Shown: one piece after another, positions 1 to 11,200 of the stretch
Layout of the letters: each line of letters opens with the position of its first letter
How positions within the stretch are numbered: position 1 is the first letter of the stretch
Assembly: GCA_914767715.1 (NCBI GenBank)
Contig: OU612070.1
Coordinates: 14,525,501 to 14,589,500 of the forward strand
Length of the DNA stretch: 64,000 bases
DNA from: Membranipora membranacea
Taxonomy: Eukaryota; Bryozoa; Gymnolaemata; Cheilostomatida; Membraniporidae
Direction of reading: 5' to 3'
The notes under the pieces: model-generated
Told to the model about the DNA's origin: nothing
The model's input: the letters and a program-made list of their open reading frames with translations, nothing else
Databases searched by the model: none
Made by a program: the position numbers and the translations under genes

Positions 1-805
1 TAAGGGAGTGTAAGGGAGTTAAGGTACAATGAATCACAATATTGATGTAACTTGGAGTTAGCTGCCCATATGAAATGTGCAAAAATAACATCCGCATTGC
101 TCGTCATCACTAGGTCATACTTGGTAGTCGATAATACTAAGAGAGCCCACTCTAACAGGCAATTTTGCCGATGAAATGAGCCTGTATATTTTATTTGAGA
201 ATCAGCACCGTCTATGATTCAAATTCAGTAATTTTGCAACCGTAATTGTACGCTCTAACAACAGATAAAAACCATCACATACAAGTTACCAGTGTCAAAT
301 ACAAGAAGTGGTTGGTATAGCAAGCCCATGTGACCGTTACGTGAAGTATATGTCTACAGTACAATACCATGACGAAAGCAGCAGCTCTCACGCTCACGCT
401 ATTTTTTTCTATGGATTTACGGCTATAGCAATATTGAACATTGAGCATTGAACAGACCGTGAGAATGTGATGGTCATTTAGAAGATGGGAATTATTGTCA
501 CTTACTACCAGTTTGATTGATGTGGGCTGCAGAGGTGTAGACTTCATACTGTTTTTGTCGTTAAAGGTCAACAAACAGATACAGGAGTAGATGTACATCT
601 GACAGATGAACGGATTGCCACTCTAGACTACGAAGCAAATATCGATTATTGTGAGTTGTTTGGATCACAGATTACAGTGTGAAAGGCTGTGTTGATCTTT
701 TAGTTGAGGCCGTAAACTGAACGTCACATGCCCAAAAGGCACAGAATCAAACATATTCACCCACAGTGTTTGTACTAGCCATCAGCACATTATATACCTT
801 CTGAG

Positions 806-887
806 TAGCCTGGTCAGGCTGTCAGGGGTGGGTGAGTGTGTGGGTGGCGGGACCCACCCACTCACCCCTGACAGCCTGCCCGGACTA
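806..887. mobile_element. 82-bp hairpin MITE with target-site duplication
   Basis: The two halves are inverted copies. The left end begins TAGCCTGGTCAGGCTG, and the right end read in reverse begins TAGTCCGGGCAGGCTG. The direct repeat CCTTCTGAG flanks it at 797-805 and 888-896, which fits a target-site duplication of 8-9 bp as made by hAT-type transposases. There is no coding capacity. A partial relative lies at about 40793-40838. Confidence 0.75.
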
Positions 888-1088
888 CCTTCTGAGCACC
901 AATTAAAAATGATAGCCACGAGGTTGACCCATATTTGGTCTTGTCAAGAGCTTTTAGGAACTAAATAAGAAGTAGCCAGCAGTACCATCAAATATTTGGG
1001 CAAAACGAGAGAAAGGTTGTGAATTTAATAGTATAATTGAAAATTTTGTGGGAGATATTTTTTAGTATTGAAACTTCTGTTTTATTAG

Positions 1089-1585
1089 ATCAAGATAAAC
1101 TGACAGACAAGGGGAGTGAAGACCTTTTTACCAGTGATGCTCCTCCACATCCTCTTCCTGTTGATTACAAAGAAACAGACAGGCAATTTTATGCTCTTTA
1201 TGATTTTCAAGGTACAGTAAGGTCAAATCAAACTCAGACATTACTTCATCACACATTATTGTTAAGTCATTAGATACATTCACCTCTATATATGTGACTA
1301 AAATACGGAGTTACTTAGTCCAAGGAGTTGGAGTCTTGCTTGGTCTCAGCATCCTTCTCAATGGTATATCAGCTTATGAAAGAAGAGAATTATCTATTTT
1401 TGTTAGGAGGGGCTGGTACATGTGAAATGTTGATAACAAAAGGAGAGACACTGACTCTAGTTGGCGAAGACCCAGGAGATGGCTGGGCTTTAGTGATGAA
1501 TGACAGAGGCGATAATGGATACGTTCCCTCAAGCTACATAAAGCCAAGTCTTCCTCCAAAACCAAAAATTCGTAAATCACCGTGA
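1089..1585 (+). CDS. C-terminal SH3 domain protein, last two exons (CIP4/Toca-like)
   Basis: Two exons are visible: 1089-1211 (acceptor TATTAG, donor GTACAG) and 1407-1585 (acceptor GTTAG, stop TGA), joined in phase 1. The join creates a complete SH3 domain: ALYDFQ at the RT-loop start, then GETLTLV, GDGW and GYVPSSYI, followed by a basic proline-rich end (PPKPKIRK). SH3 domains bind PxxP ligands in cytoskeletal and endocytic adaptors. The GDGW...GYVPSSY spacing resembles the C-terminal SH3 of F-BAR proteins of the CIP4/FNBP1 family, but the F-BAR and HR1 parts are not in the window, so the family is a guess. The first exon opens in phase 1, so earlier exons must exist upstream; none is convincing within positions 1-1088. 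An AATAAA lies 245 bp after the stop. Confidence 0.75.
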
Positions 1586-1829
1586 AAGATGGATGCCTTT
1601 AAAGCTACAAGGAACCGAAATTGAAAGGATAACCGTTGCAAAAGTTGGTAATGAATGAATGAATAGTAAGTGTCATTACGTAATGCGCCTTACTGCATTG
1701 CAGCAGTCTGAGCACTTAGACTAATCATATCATTAAGCCTACGATGTAATGTGAAGCCTTTATATACAGTGAAATTGTATAATGAGCTCATGAAAGTGAT
1801 GTACTATATGAAAAAATGTTATTTTGGGA

Positions 1830-1835
1830 AATAAA
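1830..1835 (+). terminator. AATAAA polyadenylation signal of the SH3 gene
   Basis: Canonical AATAAA hexamer about 245 bp downstream of the SH3 gene stop, on the same strand. No other gene intervenes. Confidence 0.5.
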
Positions 1836-2371
1836 TTGTGATTACATATAAACTGGAAACCCACAAAACTTTGAGCTGTTCCATGTGTCTGCTATTTCCG
1901 AAAGATGGAAAACTAACTAATAGCAGCCATGTTGTAATCTCATTATACTCCCAACACCTTTAACTGATGAAGGTGCTAAGGAATAAGGGCAGGAAAAGTG
2001 ATGGACATTTTACATTCTTGGTCACCTTTCGCTGTTCGTTGCATTGTAATACATGATGCTAAGAAAGGAAGAGAGAAGAAACATGTGAAATTTGTGAACT
2101 GATTTTGACATTACATACTTATCGTAATAAATATTTGATAATTAAACGGATTATGTCTTAGTCATGAAATACAGAAATGCATGTTGTCGGAATGCCAAAT
2201 TGTATAATCTGATAACATCTCCTGCCTCAAGTATTTTCTCTAGGGCCTAATGCAAACCTGATAAGTTTCGATCTCGTACATAGCCAACTCGTAGTGTCTA
2301 AAAGTATAAGCCCTGTTTAAGTTTCCTAGTTGCGGCTTCCGCTTATCCCTCAGTATATAAGCTACATCAAA

Positions 2372-2902
2372 TTTGATCCACATTGCCTGTATCCAGTTGC
2401 TCGCATTCCACTAATCACATGGCGTGACCAGTGGCGTATATTAGCACTCACGGCCCACGGATATCCGTGAGTGGCTGAATAGCTCAGTGTGTAGAGCGTC
2501 CGCCTTATAATCACTGTTAATAAGATTGTCGTGGGTACGAATCCCATCCAGGTCAGTTTTTTTTCAAATGGTTGCTTTATAACTGGAGCATTTTTACCGT
2601 AATCTTCTACTGCTATTGAGTTGTTTTCTGAAAGTACCCAACAGCTCAGTGAGCCATTGAAATACCTCTCTGCTTGCACTATTTTGCTACCGATATGCAA
2701 AAATTTCCGTGGTGGGAGGGCGCTTAAGCGCCCCTCCCACACCCTCCCCGCCACGCCTAAGGCATGTGGATCGGGCTGCGCCCGATCCACATGCCGTAGG
2801 CATGTGGATCTTACTTAATCCACATCCCGATTTTTTAGAATATACGCCCCTGGGCGTGACCAGTGGAAATGAGCAACTCCGGATGCTGGCAACTGGACCA
2901 AT
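2372..2902. mobile_element. Compound MITE with internal SINE and stacked hairpins
   Basis: The ends are inverted repeats: left TTGATCCACATTGCC and right (reverse complement) TTGGTCCAGTTGCC. Further in, both arms hold TTCCACT and GGCGTATATT. Inside sit a tRNA-derived SINE (2472-2600) and compact palindromes: CACTCACGG/CCGTGAGTG near 2437-2470, a GC-rich 29-bp palindrome at 2712-2740, and 16-bp perfect arms with a 3-nt loop at 2761-2795. The terminal motif recurs at 19970-20058 and 23920-24035, which marks a family. No transposase is encoded. Confidence 0.6.
2472..2600 (+). mobile_element. tRNA-derived SINE
   Basis: A Pol III A box (TAGCTCAGTGTGTAGAG, 2480-2496) is followed by a B box (GGGTACGAATCCC, 2533-2545). 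The tRNA-like part cannot fold a full acceptor stem. The downstream tail (GGTCA, a T-run, CAAA, then ACTGGAGCATTTTTA) is shared with the copy at 62505-62640. A shared non-tRNA tail identifies a SINE family rather than a tRNA gene. Confidence 0.7.
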
Positions 2903-3247
2903 CTAGGTCTAAAATCAACCCAGCTGGCAAATACCAGGGAGTAGGGATAGATTAACTGGTTCTAAGCAACCTTTAGGATTTCACACTAACATCAAACTTA
3001 TTATCATAGTGCAGGCAAATTGGCCAGGAACTGACTCTTCCGACAGAGACCGCAATGTGCCTTAATTACAATTGAATCTTATCAGTTATTACCAATAATG
3101 CTCTAAATGCTTAGGAATTGGTGGGATCTCACAGATGTCCAATGTTCACCACCAGTCGAGAATCTCAAATAATTTGACCTACTATCTGTCACACATCTTT
3201 GTATTAGCGTCAGTTACTTGAAGCATATCTCTCGGCTTACTACTACG

Positions 3248-4927
3248 ATGAAGCTTTCCATCATTGTTTTGCTGGCTGCTGCCATATTTTCAGCTGCCAC
3301 AGCGCAGGTGTCAGGTATTTGAGCACTTTCATTTTTCTAATTAAGTAGAGGGTAAACCCAGGTTGAACCCAGTCATGAAACTATAGTGATACACAGATGG
3401 ATGGTGTACATGGAAATTCATGAAGTTTGTAGGCTCAAGATTAATTTCCGAAGCTTTATCGCTACGGTGAAAGCTATTTTCACAACAGCCAATACTTTCA
3501 TCAAACTGAAATAATGTTACGTTGTGACAAGTCATGTGACCTGCAGGTAGCCATAAAAACAAACAAATTAACAAAATCGAGAGGAGCTTTTTTTATCTGG
3601 CTATATCTCAGGAAGTTATGCGCATCCATCCTCAAAACTTTACAATATGTAGTTTGAGACATTGATGGATATAATGCGAAAGTAAGAAAGTCATTGACCA
3701 ATTAGCCAAGAAGTTATGAGTGAAAAACCATGCAGAGAAGCATGATGGTTCTACGGTAGTGGGATTCCCAAGATGATGTGGCTGCAGCTTCATGTCAACT
3801 AATTATGGTACCAATATTAAATTGTAGAAATACAAGCCCATGACCTTACTGGACTATAATATCTTCCACAAGCATACATACATGGTTATACATGGTTACT
3901 ATCTTTTAACTTATACTTTTGATAATAATCGTGACAAGTACAATAATTTTATATATATATATATCATTTTCTTTTTCTTTAAAGCCATATATAACTTACT
4001 TTCCCATTTCTACAACATCGTCATTTATTTGTGTATCCCCTTTTTTTTGTATTTAGCTGTGTGTAGAGGTCAACAAGTTACTTTTTAACTACTCTGTTAT
4101 CTGTAAACTTTCTAGAAAACCTCTTTAAACATATAAATAAATATGTCTCTTGTGTCTTGATCGGCAAAAGAAGCTGATTACAAGTATAGACAAAACATGG
4201 TAGGAACATGCATGGAATGCTCTTTAATAAATATAGCACCCTTCTTCTAGGCATCTGCAAGCAGCCAATGCGAATAGGATTCTGCAAGGCTCTGATCCCT
4301 CGATGGTATTTTAACGGAAACACCTGTCAGCGGTTTAACTACGGAGGATGTATGGGAAATGAGAATAACTTCGGGTATGTGGCTACTCTTCTTTGTTAAA
4401 CTACAAGTTCTCTGACATCCATGCTGTATTAAAATAAACATAACACATCACTTTCAATTCGCATGCCACAGATCAGGTAAACAACTTGGGAACCATTTTG
4501 GCTTCCCCCTGTCCTTGTGAGAGGCGGGCATTTGGGCAACCAACGGGCCTAATGGATCCTCGCTATCATACTGATGTATGATTCAGCTCCTGTAGCAGCA
4601 TGGCATCAGAATCAATCAAGTGTAGTAATTAAGTTTTTATTGCAATAGTAGGAATAATTGATGATAGATGTAGTATCTTGACCGTCCTCAATCTTTTTTT
4701 TCCTGAAACCAACCACTGTCTATCATCCAGTGAACACCTCTTTACTGGACAAACAGACCAAATTGATTTACATGTATCCCTTATGTCAGTAAGTGAAAAA
4801 CAAGAGCCAATAGTTAATACAAAGGCCATGATCTAACCAAACCATTGAGAAAATATAACTCTATGTTCTTGATGTCGTTTGTAGGACTAAAGAGCAGTGT
4901 GCTGCTGAGTGTTCCATTCCAGTGTAG
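3248..4927 (+). CDS. Secreted single-domain Kunitz (BPTI-type) protease inhibitor
   Basis: Three exons, 3248-3314, 4251-4374 and 4885-4927, join in phases 1 and 2 to give 77 residues. Residues 1-19 form a classic signal peptide (MKLSIIVLLAAAIF followed by small residues), so the product is secreted. The rest is one Kunitz domain with all six cysteines. The C1-C2, C3-C4, C4-C5 and C5-C6 spacings (8, 7, 12 and 3) match the family; the C2-C3 segment is 13 residues rather than the usual 15. The P1 position after the second cysteine is Lys, which predicts inhibition of trypsin-like serine proteases. FNYGGC and the final EQCAAEC are typical. The start ATG opens directly into the signal peptide. Digestion control, defence or a venom-like role are all possible; the sequence does not choose. 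The gene converges on NRDE2. Confidence 0.9.
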
Positions 4928-5119
4928 AGCGATCAGACATATGAGTTAAAACACAAACTATATAATACATCGATTTGTGTTTTTTGGTTTGTTTATTCAT
5001 CAAATAGAGAACAAAGTTACCTATGATGGTAAAGGTTGCAGGTTATTGCTGTCTTTTTACATAGTTTGTACCTATACTTATACTTCATTGGCAGTTATGG
5101 CGCTTCTCAATCAGCTAGC

Positions 5120-5125
5120 TTTATT
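5120..5125 (-). terminator. AATAAA polyadenylation signal of NRDE2
   Basis: AATAAA on the minus strand about 110 bp downstream of the NRDE2 stop at 5234. It lies between the 3' ends of NRDE2 and the convergent Kunitz gene. Confidence 0.6.
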
Positions 5126-5233
5126 GTGGAGCACCATTACTGTCACTTTCATGTCACGGAATGACTAAGTAAGCTTGTGTTGATGACTGTTACCCAGCCG
5201 GATTTTCCAGTGACTTGAAGGCAACATTAGTTG

Positions 5234-8200
5234 TCATCCTTGATGTAGAAGTATATCAAGCTCTTCTGATGGTGTGTGTATTCTTATTTCCTTTGCGTCG
5301 GCAATGTCGAGAAACTTCTCATATTTGTCAGGAATGTAAGATATCGCATCTTCATAGATAACTTTTGCGTAAGGACATGATTGGAGAGCAGAGAAGAATG
5401 CAGACTCGAGTCTCTCTGCTGATCCATAAAGTTTCTGTAAAATCACAAACAAAAGTCATCTTTTAAGCTCATATTGACCCCAGAGCAGCGTTATGATGAA
5501 AACTTTAGGATGAACAAACCTAGCCTGAGTTCAGATGATTACAACTTTGAACAGGTGGTTTCAGAGACAATAGGAGAAATATCCTTGTGGACTGAAATGC
5601 ATTTGACATTTTTGAGTTCGCACAACTCAATCTCCATCCCCATAATGTTGGCCCTGGCAGAACTCAAAGCCATACTCATCTGTCAACTGCTATGCTGTGT
5701 TCACAACTTGCAATATTTACGTTTACAATCAGTCAAATGATGTCACATCATGATAAAATATTACAGATGCTGAATTGTTGCTGACAATAAATAAATTATT
5801 ATTTACATTTACAATACTCAACACAATCATTGGGTGGAACGAGAAAAGAATATCTGAAATTTAAAAAAAATGAAAGCCGTTCTGTACCTCATGATATAAA
5901 TAAAGCCTCCAAAGTATGATGGATTTTGGACAGACATTGGACAAGCATTTCTCACATAATGATCGTATCCTGTTGTTTATTCCTCTGTTGATACGTTCCC
6001 CAGATTCAGCTACAAAATAACGCAGAAAATTATTTTTCCATGATGGTGCTAAAAATTAATATGAAATCTTGATTTTTGTTTTTAGGAGAGCTCTTCAATG
6101 TATCATGTAAGTCTGTAACACTCCATTACAAAATATACCCAAACAAGCCGAGCCTTAAACTCATATTATAGAACAATTAAGAAAAAAATTGTGATGCATT
6201 CAAGCATCCAAAGAACAGTGGAAAGGAACTGTATTTACATTCTGAATGAAGTCTGAAACCAAATTATGTTGTTATAAATCTAGAAGAAAGTAATTTTAGG
6301 ATGTTGAGTTTACCACTGCAACTATTTCTGCGTTAAGGACCTTGTCCATGTCTACGTCTTGTAGAATGGTTTGAAGGAGCACGACTCTCATTTGTGCAAA
6401 TTTGAAGGGAGTATGTAATAATATCTGCACTAGATTGAATACCGTGAGGGAGTAAAATATGCAGCCAATTTAACTCATGTTACAGAGTGAGGGGAGGGGG
6501 GTGATGGAGAGGAATGCTGGGAGATTACAATGCAAATCTAAGAATTCAATTTGACACTTACATTGACCATCGATAGCCTGTAGTTTCTCAAACTCAAAGA
6601 GAACAGACTGAATAGCCAGCCTTTCTTTCCTGTCTGTGAGATTTGTTAGTTGGTCACATCCTATTCTTGACAGGTTACTCTGCAGGTTTGAGGTGAAGAA
6701 TTGTCTCACTCTTGTGGTCACATGACCTTGCTGCTCAACATCAAGGTAGCTTGTTAGGAGACTAGAGCATTCTGGGTAATCAGAGAGAGCCTTCTGTAGA
6801 ACTGATCGTAGAAGAGGAGTATTTGATTGGTAGAGATGAGTACATGTGTACTTGAGCACCTATGTAAAAATAAATGCTGAACTTGATTGAGTTTGTCAAA
6901 TAGAGCAATTGAATTTGGGACTAGCGGCTATAGTAGCGCTTTTTTAGATTGTGACATTTACTCAGGTAAAATATATATGGAAAGTCACATGCCAATTATA
7001 ATATCTTTCAAAGATCTTCCCCAGCTTTAGGGGACCATGACCATGAGCAATTCATACATATTTGTATCCTAGAGAAGACAACTTTAGTAGTCGTTGAGAA
7101 GAATTTTCATTTAGTAAAGCTAATAGTTTCAACTGTGTCCGGAGGCTATTTAAAAGGTTGCCAAAGTGCTCTTAATTAGACTGAGACCTTCAATATGATA
7201 CCAAATATGGGGAGGCGTTACTATAGTTTTAGGAATGGTCAAGTAAAAAATTCAATTTCAGCAGCCATGTTAACATATTTAACCAGCTATCTATATATGT
7301 AATCTAACCTTTGCAAGTTTAGTATAGATATCATATATATCGGCTGCTGAGTCGCTCTCTATAACTGATAACCAGTAGCTGACAGCTTGCTCTAAGGCAG
7401 CACAGCCATTGACGAGGACTTGTACAAGGCAATAGCACAGTAATACATGAGTAAAAACTCGTGCGTATTGTTCTGCTCCTCCACTTTGCTGTGAAAATAA
7501 ACGAAGATAACATCAGGTAAGAAGTTGCAGGAGATATTGATAATATTAGTCAAGTTATATTTCGAGCATCCCATTCTTCATGATTTTGTGAAAGCATAGA
7601 TTAGATATCAAAACGCATCGCTGTCTTGCGACCAAACTGCGTAGCTATATGTTCGTTATCTTTATTTGATGTCCATTCCAATAAGGTGTCTTTTTCTGTT
7701 AATTCCACTGCAAAGTTTCATTTTTGATTCTTCTTTTCGAGAGTTACTGAACTCAGGTAGTTATTGACTGTATGAGAAGAAACTTAAATTAGAGTTTTTT
7801 ATTACTTAAAACCAATCAATACTTTCTCTAACACAAACAGATCAAGGTTTCACCTGTTGACTGAGTTGATTGAGTTGAGATTCTGCCTTTTGTACCAGAA
7901 GAAGCTTCTGAGATGCTGACGGTTGTAGAACTACTCCGTAGAAAAACCACCTACAGGTAAAGTTCTCATAATGTAATATGAACAATAGGACTCCTTACTA
8001 ACTAGAGGAAAACATGTCCCAGTTTAACGGCTTCTGCACCGAAAGGCACCTCCTTTGAATGGCGCCTCCTTACTAACTAATGGCGCCTCTTTATTCAAAG
8101 GCATCTCCTTACTAACTGCAGGCCTTACAGGCCTTCTAAATAGTAAACTGATCCAAGCAGTGGGGAGAAGAACCCGGACCACAGCAATAACCAATCATTT

Positions 8201-11200
8201 GTCGCTCAGTGTCAAGGATGCCTATTCTTTGAAGATGACTCGAGGACTGGTAACTTAGAACATTGTCAAAGAGATATGGTATTGCTTTGTTCCGCCATTG
8301 CGCCATTAGCTAGATATATAATACCTCAATACTCACCATGAACATTCTAATAGCTTATCAGGATTATCTCTCAACATCTCCAGTTGTACAACCTGCCACC
8401 AGATGTCGCATCTCAAGCTTAGTCTATTTATAGACGACGCTGAGTTAGTGTGAGAACTGTTAGAGTCAATCAGAGCATCCAAAACCTGTCTGACATCGGT
8501 ATAACTACCTGTAACATTCACAAAGTTAAAGTTAGCTCCCTCTGTACCACAAATGTTTCTTATGATAATTAGTCAATCTCCAGAATATATGAATGACGTC
8601 AATATTGTCAGTGTTAGAGCTCTTCATATAAAAATATAAATGTGCACAGTTTTAGTTGCTTTTCAAAAGGTTTTCTTTGTCCATGTTCAAAGTCGGATCT
8701 CTATGAAAGATGGATTGAATGGAAGGTAATGTCAAGCTCAATCAAAATGTCAGAGTTCTGAACATAATATTACTGCTGTACACATGTTCGCTGTCATCAT
8801 ATATTTGTCCAGACATTAAAACATACCAAGTTCTCTGTTACAATATGCGTAGCAGAGCCACAAGCTCTCATTACTTCTATTCTCTGGTAAGCTTAGGATA
8901 GACTTGGCATAGCTCTTAAATTCCTTGCTCTTTCTTTTCTTTTCCTTCTTATCAGTGAATCTTTGTATCTGAATAAATGACGCAATATAATGAGGGTTGA
9001 TATTCCCACATTATGTTCAGTGTGAGAAAAGGCAACCAAAAGATAAATCCAAATACAGGAAATGAACTTGTGTAGCTCATCAAGATTGATTAAATGTGCT
9101 GCAAGCAATTATTATATTATACCGACATGAATATCTGAGATGGCTTACTATGCACTGTCAGGCGAATGGTGCTGCAGAAATCGTGGGGAGCTTTTAAGGT
9201 TGATTCATCCGGCCCCCAGCACACTTTGGGTGTATATACCTCCAATACCAATCAATTTTATTTCCTAATGATCCGATAAGTTGATTTTACTTGCCTGTTG
9301 TAGTTGTTGTAAAAATTTGACTTGTACCAGACGGGATTTGTCCGCCCCACTCAGTTTTGCAAATAGTTGTTCAGTCAAGTGAGAGATGAACAAGTCACAG
9401 AGTAGATATTGATGCCATTCTGTTGTCTGACAATGCTGACTAATCATAGCAGGTACTCCTGACAGCTGATTAACACCTGATAAAGTACCTGTTGTATATC
9501 TTGTTGAGCTGTTTGGCATCTTCAGACCAAACCATTCTAACACAGTAAAGTACCACATAGTTCTTAACTTTGAATCTGAAACAAAGTCATAAAATTATCT
9601 GCTATTAAATCAGTGTCACCCTACGGTCACCCTACGGTCACCCTACGGTCACCCTACGGTCACCCTACGGTCACCCTACGGTCACCCTACGGTTACTCTT
9701 GAGTATTGTTTGTATTGTAAGCATTTACAATATTGATTTGAAGCGCAAGCCCGAGAAATATGACCCGGTTGGTAGACACAATTATCACAGCTCATCTAGG
9801 CAGTCCAGTTTTGGGACATGGATGACATATAAGAAAATTAGGAGCCATTGCTGTGTGGTTTAATACCTTGGATGTAAAAAAGTAGATCAATTATATCATC
9901 ACTGAGTATAAGTCTATGGGGATCTTCACAATCTTCATCAGTTTCACCTGCTGCCGGTCGCCATGGTAACCAATGAGATAGCTGACGACTCGACTCCAGA
10001 GCCAGCCAAACATCAACACGAGAGCTGGTCTGATGAGCTGTGAGTAGACGGGCTTCCTCGTCCTCATCTTGTGCCACTAAAAACATTTGTCAGATAACTA
10101 ATAATAATATATGCTTTCCCTCTACTAGCTGTTAAATCCTATATGATTATTTGGGGGTCATGTCGAGCAAGCGATGGGGTAACCTTATATGTTGCTCATT
10201 CAGATGGGCTTGGAACTTGGTATTAAACAGTCAAGTTGTTCTCTCTCTGAACAAGAAGTTTAAAGGGGGCACAACTCCTATTTGTCATGAAACTTGCAAT
10301 TAATATTCTGTTGAAATGAAGAGCATACTGTTATTCAAAGCAAGCAATCACGGAATAGTAATATGACGACAAGGGCCTGGCCTTTGTCTGTTTCCAACTC
10401 AACAATCTGGCCTGAATTTCAATAATTTTCTCAGCACAAGACTGCTAGTAGCGACACTCGAATATCGGAAAAGACTTATTATTGTACAAGACATGAGACT
10501 ATCTGTGAGCAACTCACCTGTTGGTTTTAAAGGGGCAGGTCTCACGCCTTGCTGCTCCTCAGAAGACTTATAATTACACCATCCTTTAGCCCCTGGTTCT
10601 CCAAACCTTGGCACTCCTAATAAAAGAGACATTGCATTTATACCGCTACATCACAGCTTACGAGTTGGTTTATACAGCAAGGAGATGCCTCTGTCCAACG
10701 AATAAGCGTAGACTGCTTCTTGCTGTTAAACTTACAATTGGGACACAATTATTTTATTGCTATCATCATGGTATATGCGTGTATGATATATTCATCATAA
10801 AATTACTTGTTCATCTTCATACTGATGACGTGATATACAATTGCATGATTATATCTGACAGCCACAGAGTGAATTAATTCACTAAGCATGAGTACCTTTA
10901 AAGTGAATTAGGTAAGACAACCTGACATCAGTTTAATTAATTAGGGGCCCTGTTTAGAACAAAACAGAGGGTGGGCTGCCCCTGAAGAGGGACGCAAATT
11001 GCCCGAAGTCCTCGTACTGAGAGTGTGATACATCCTAGTAAACTAGAATGCATCCTAGAGGTGAGGCTATGGTGGACCTCCTAATCGTGAGTGTGCAGCA
11101 AACTGCCAGAAACTGAAACAGGCACTAATCAGCCATGACACTTTGATCTTAGCCAATAGGCCGAGAAGCGATTAATTAGGGGCAGGAACCTGTTAGGTAC

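Noticed and set aside
275-598. 107-codon open stretch on the minus strand
   Set aside because: No domain, no splice context, composition of AT-rich intergenic DNA.
2472-2560. Possible functional tRNA gene
   Set aside because: A and B boxes are present but stems do not pair and the downstream tail is shared with another copy at 62505; it is a SINE.
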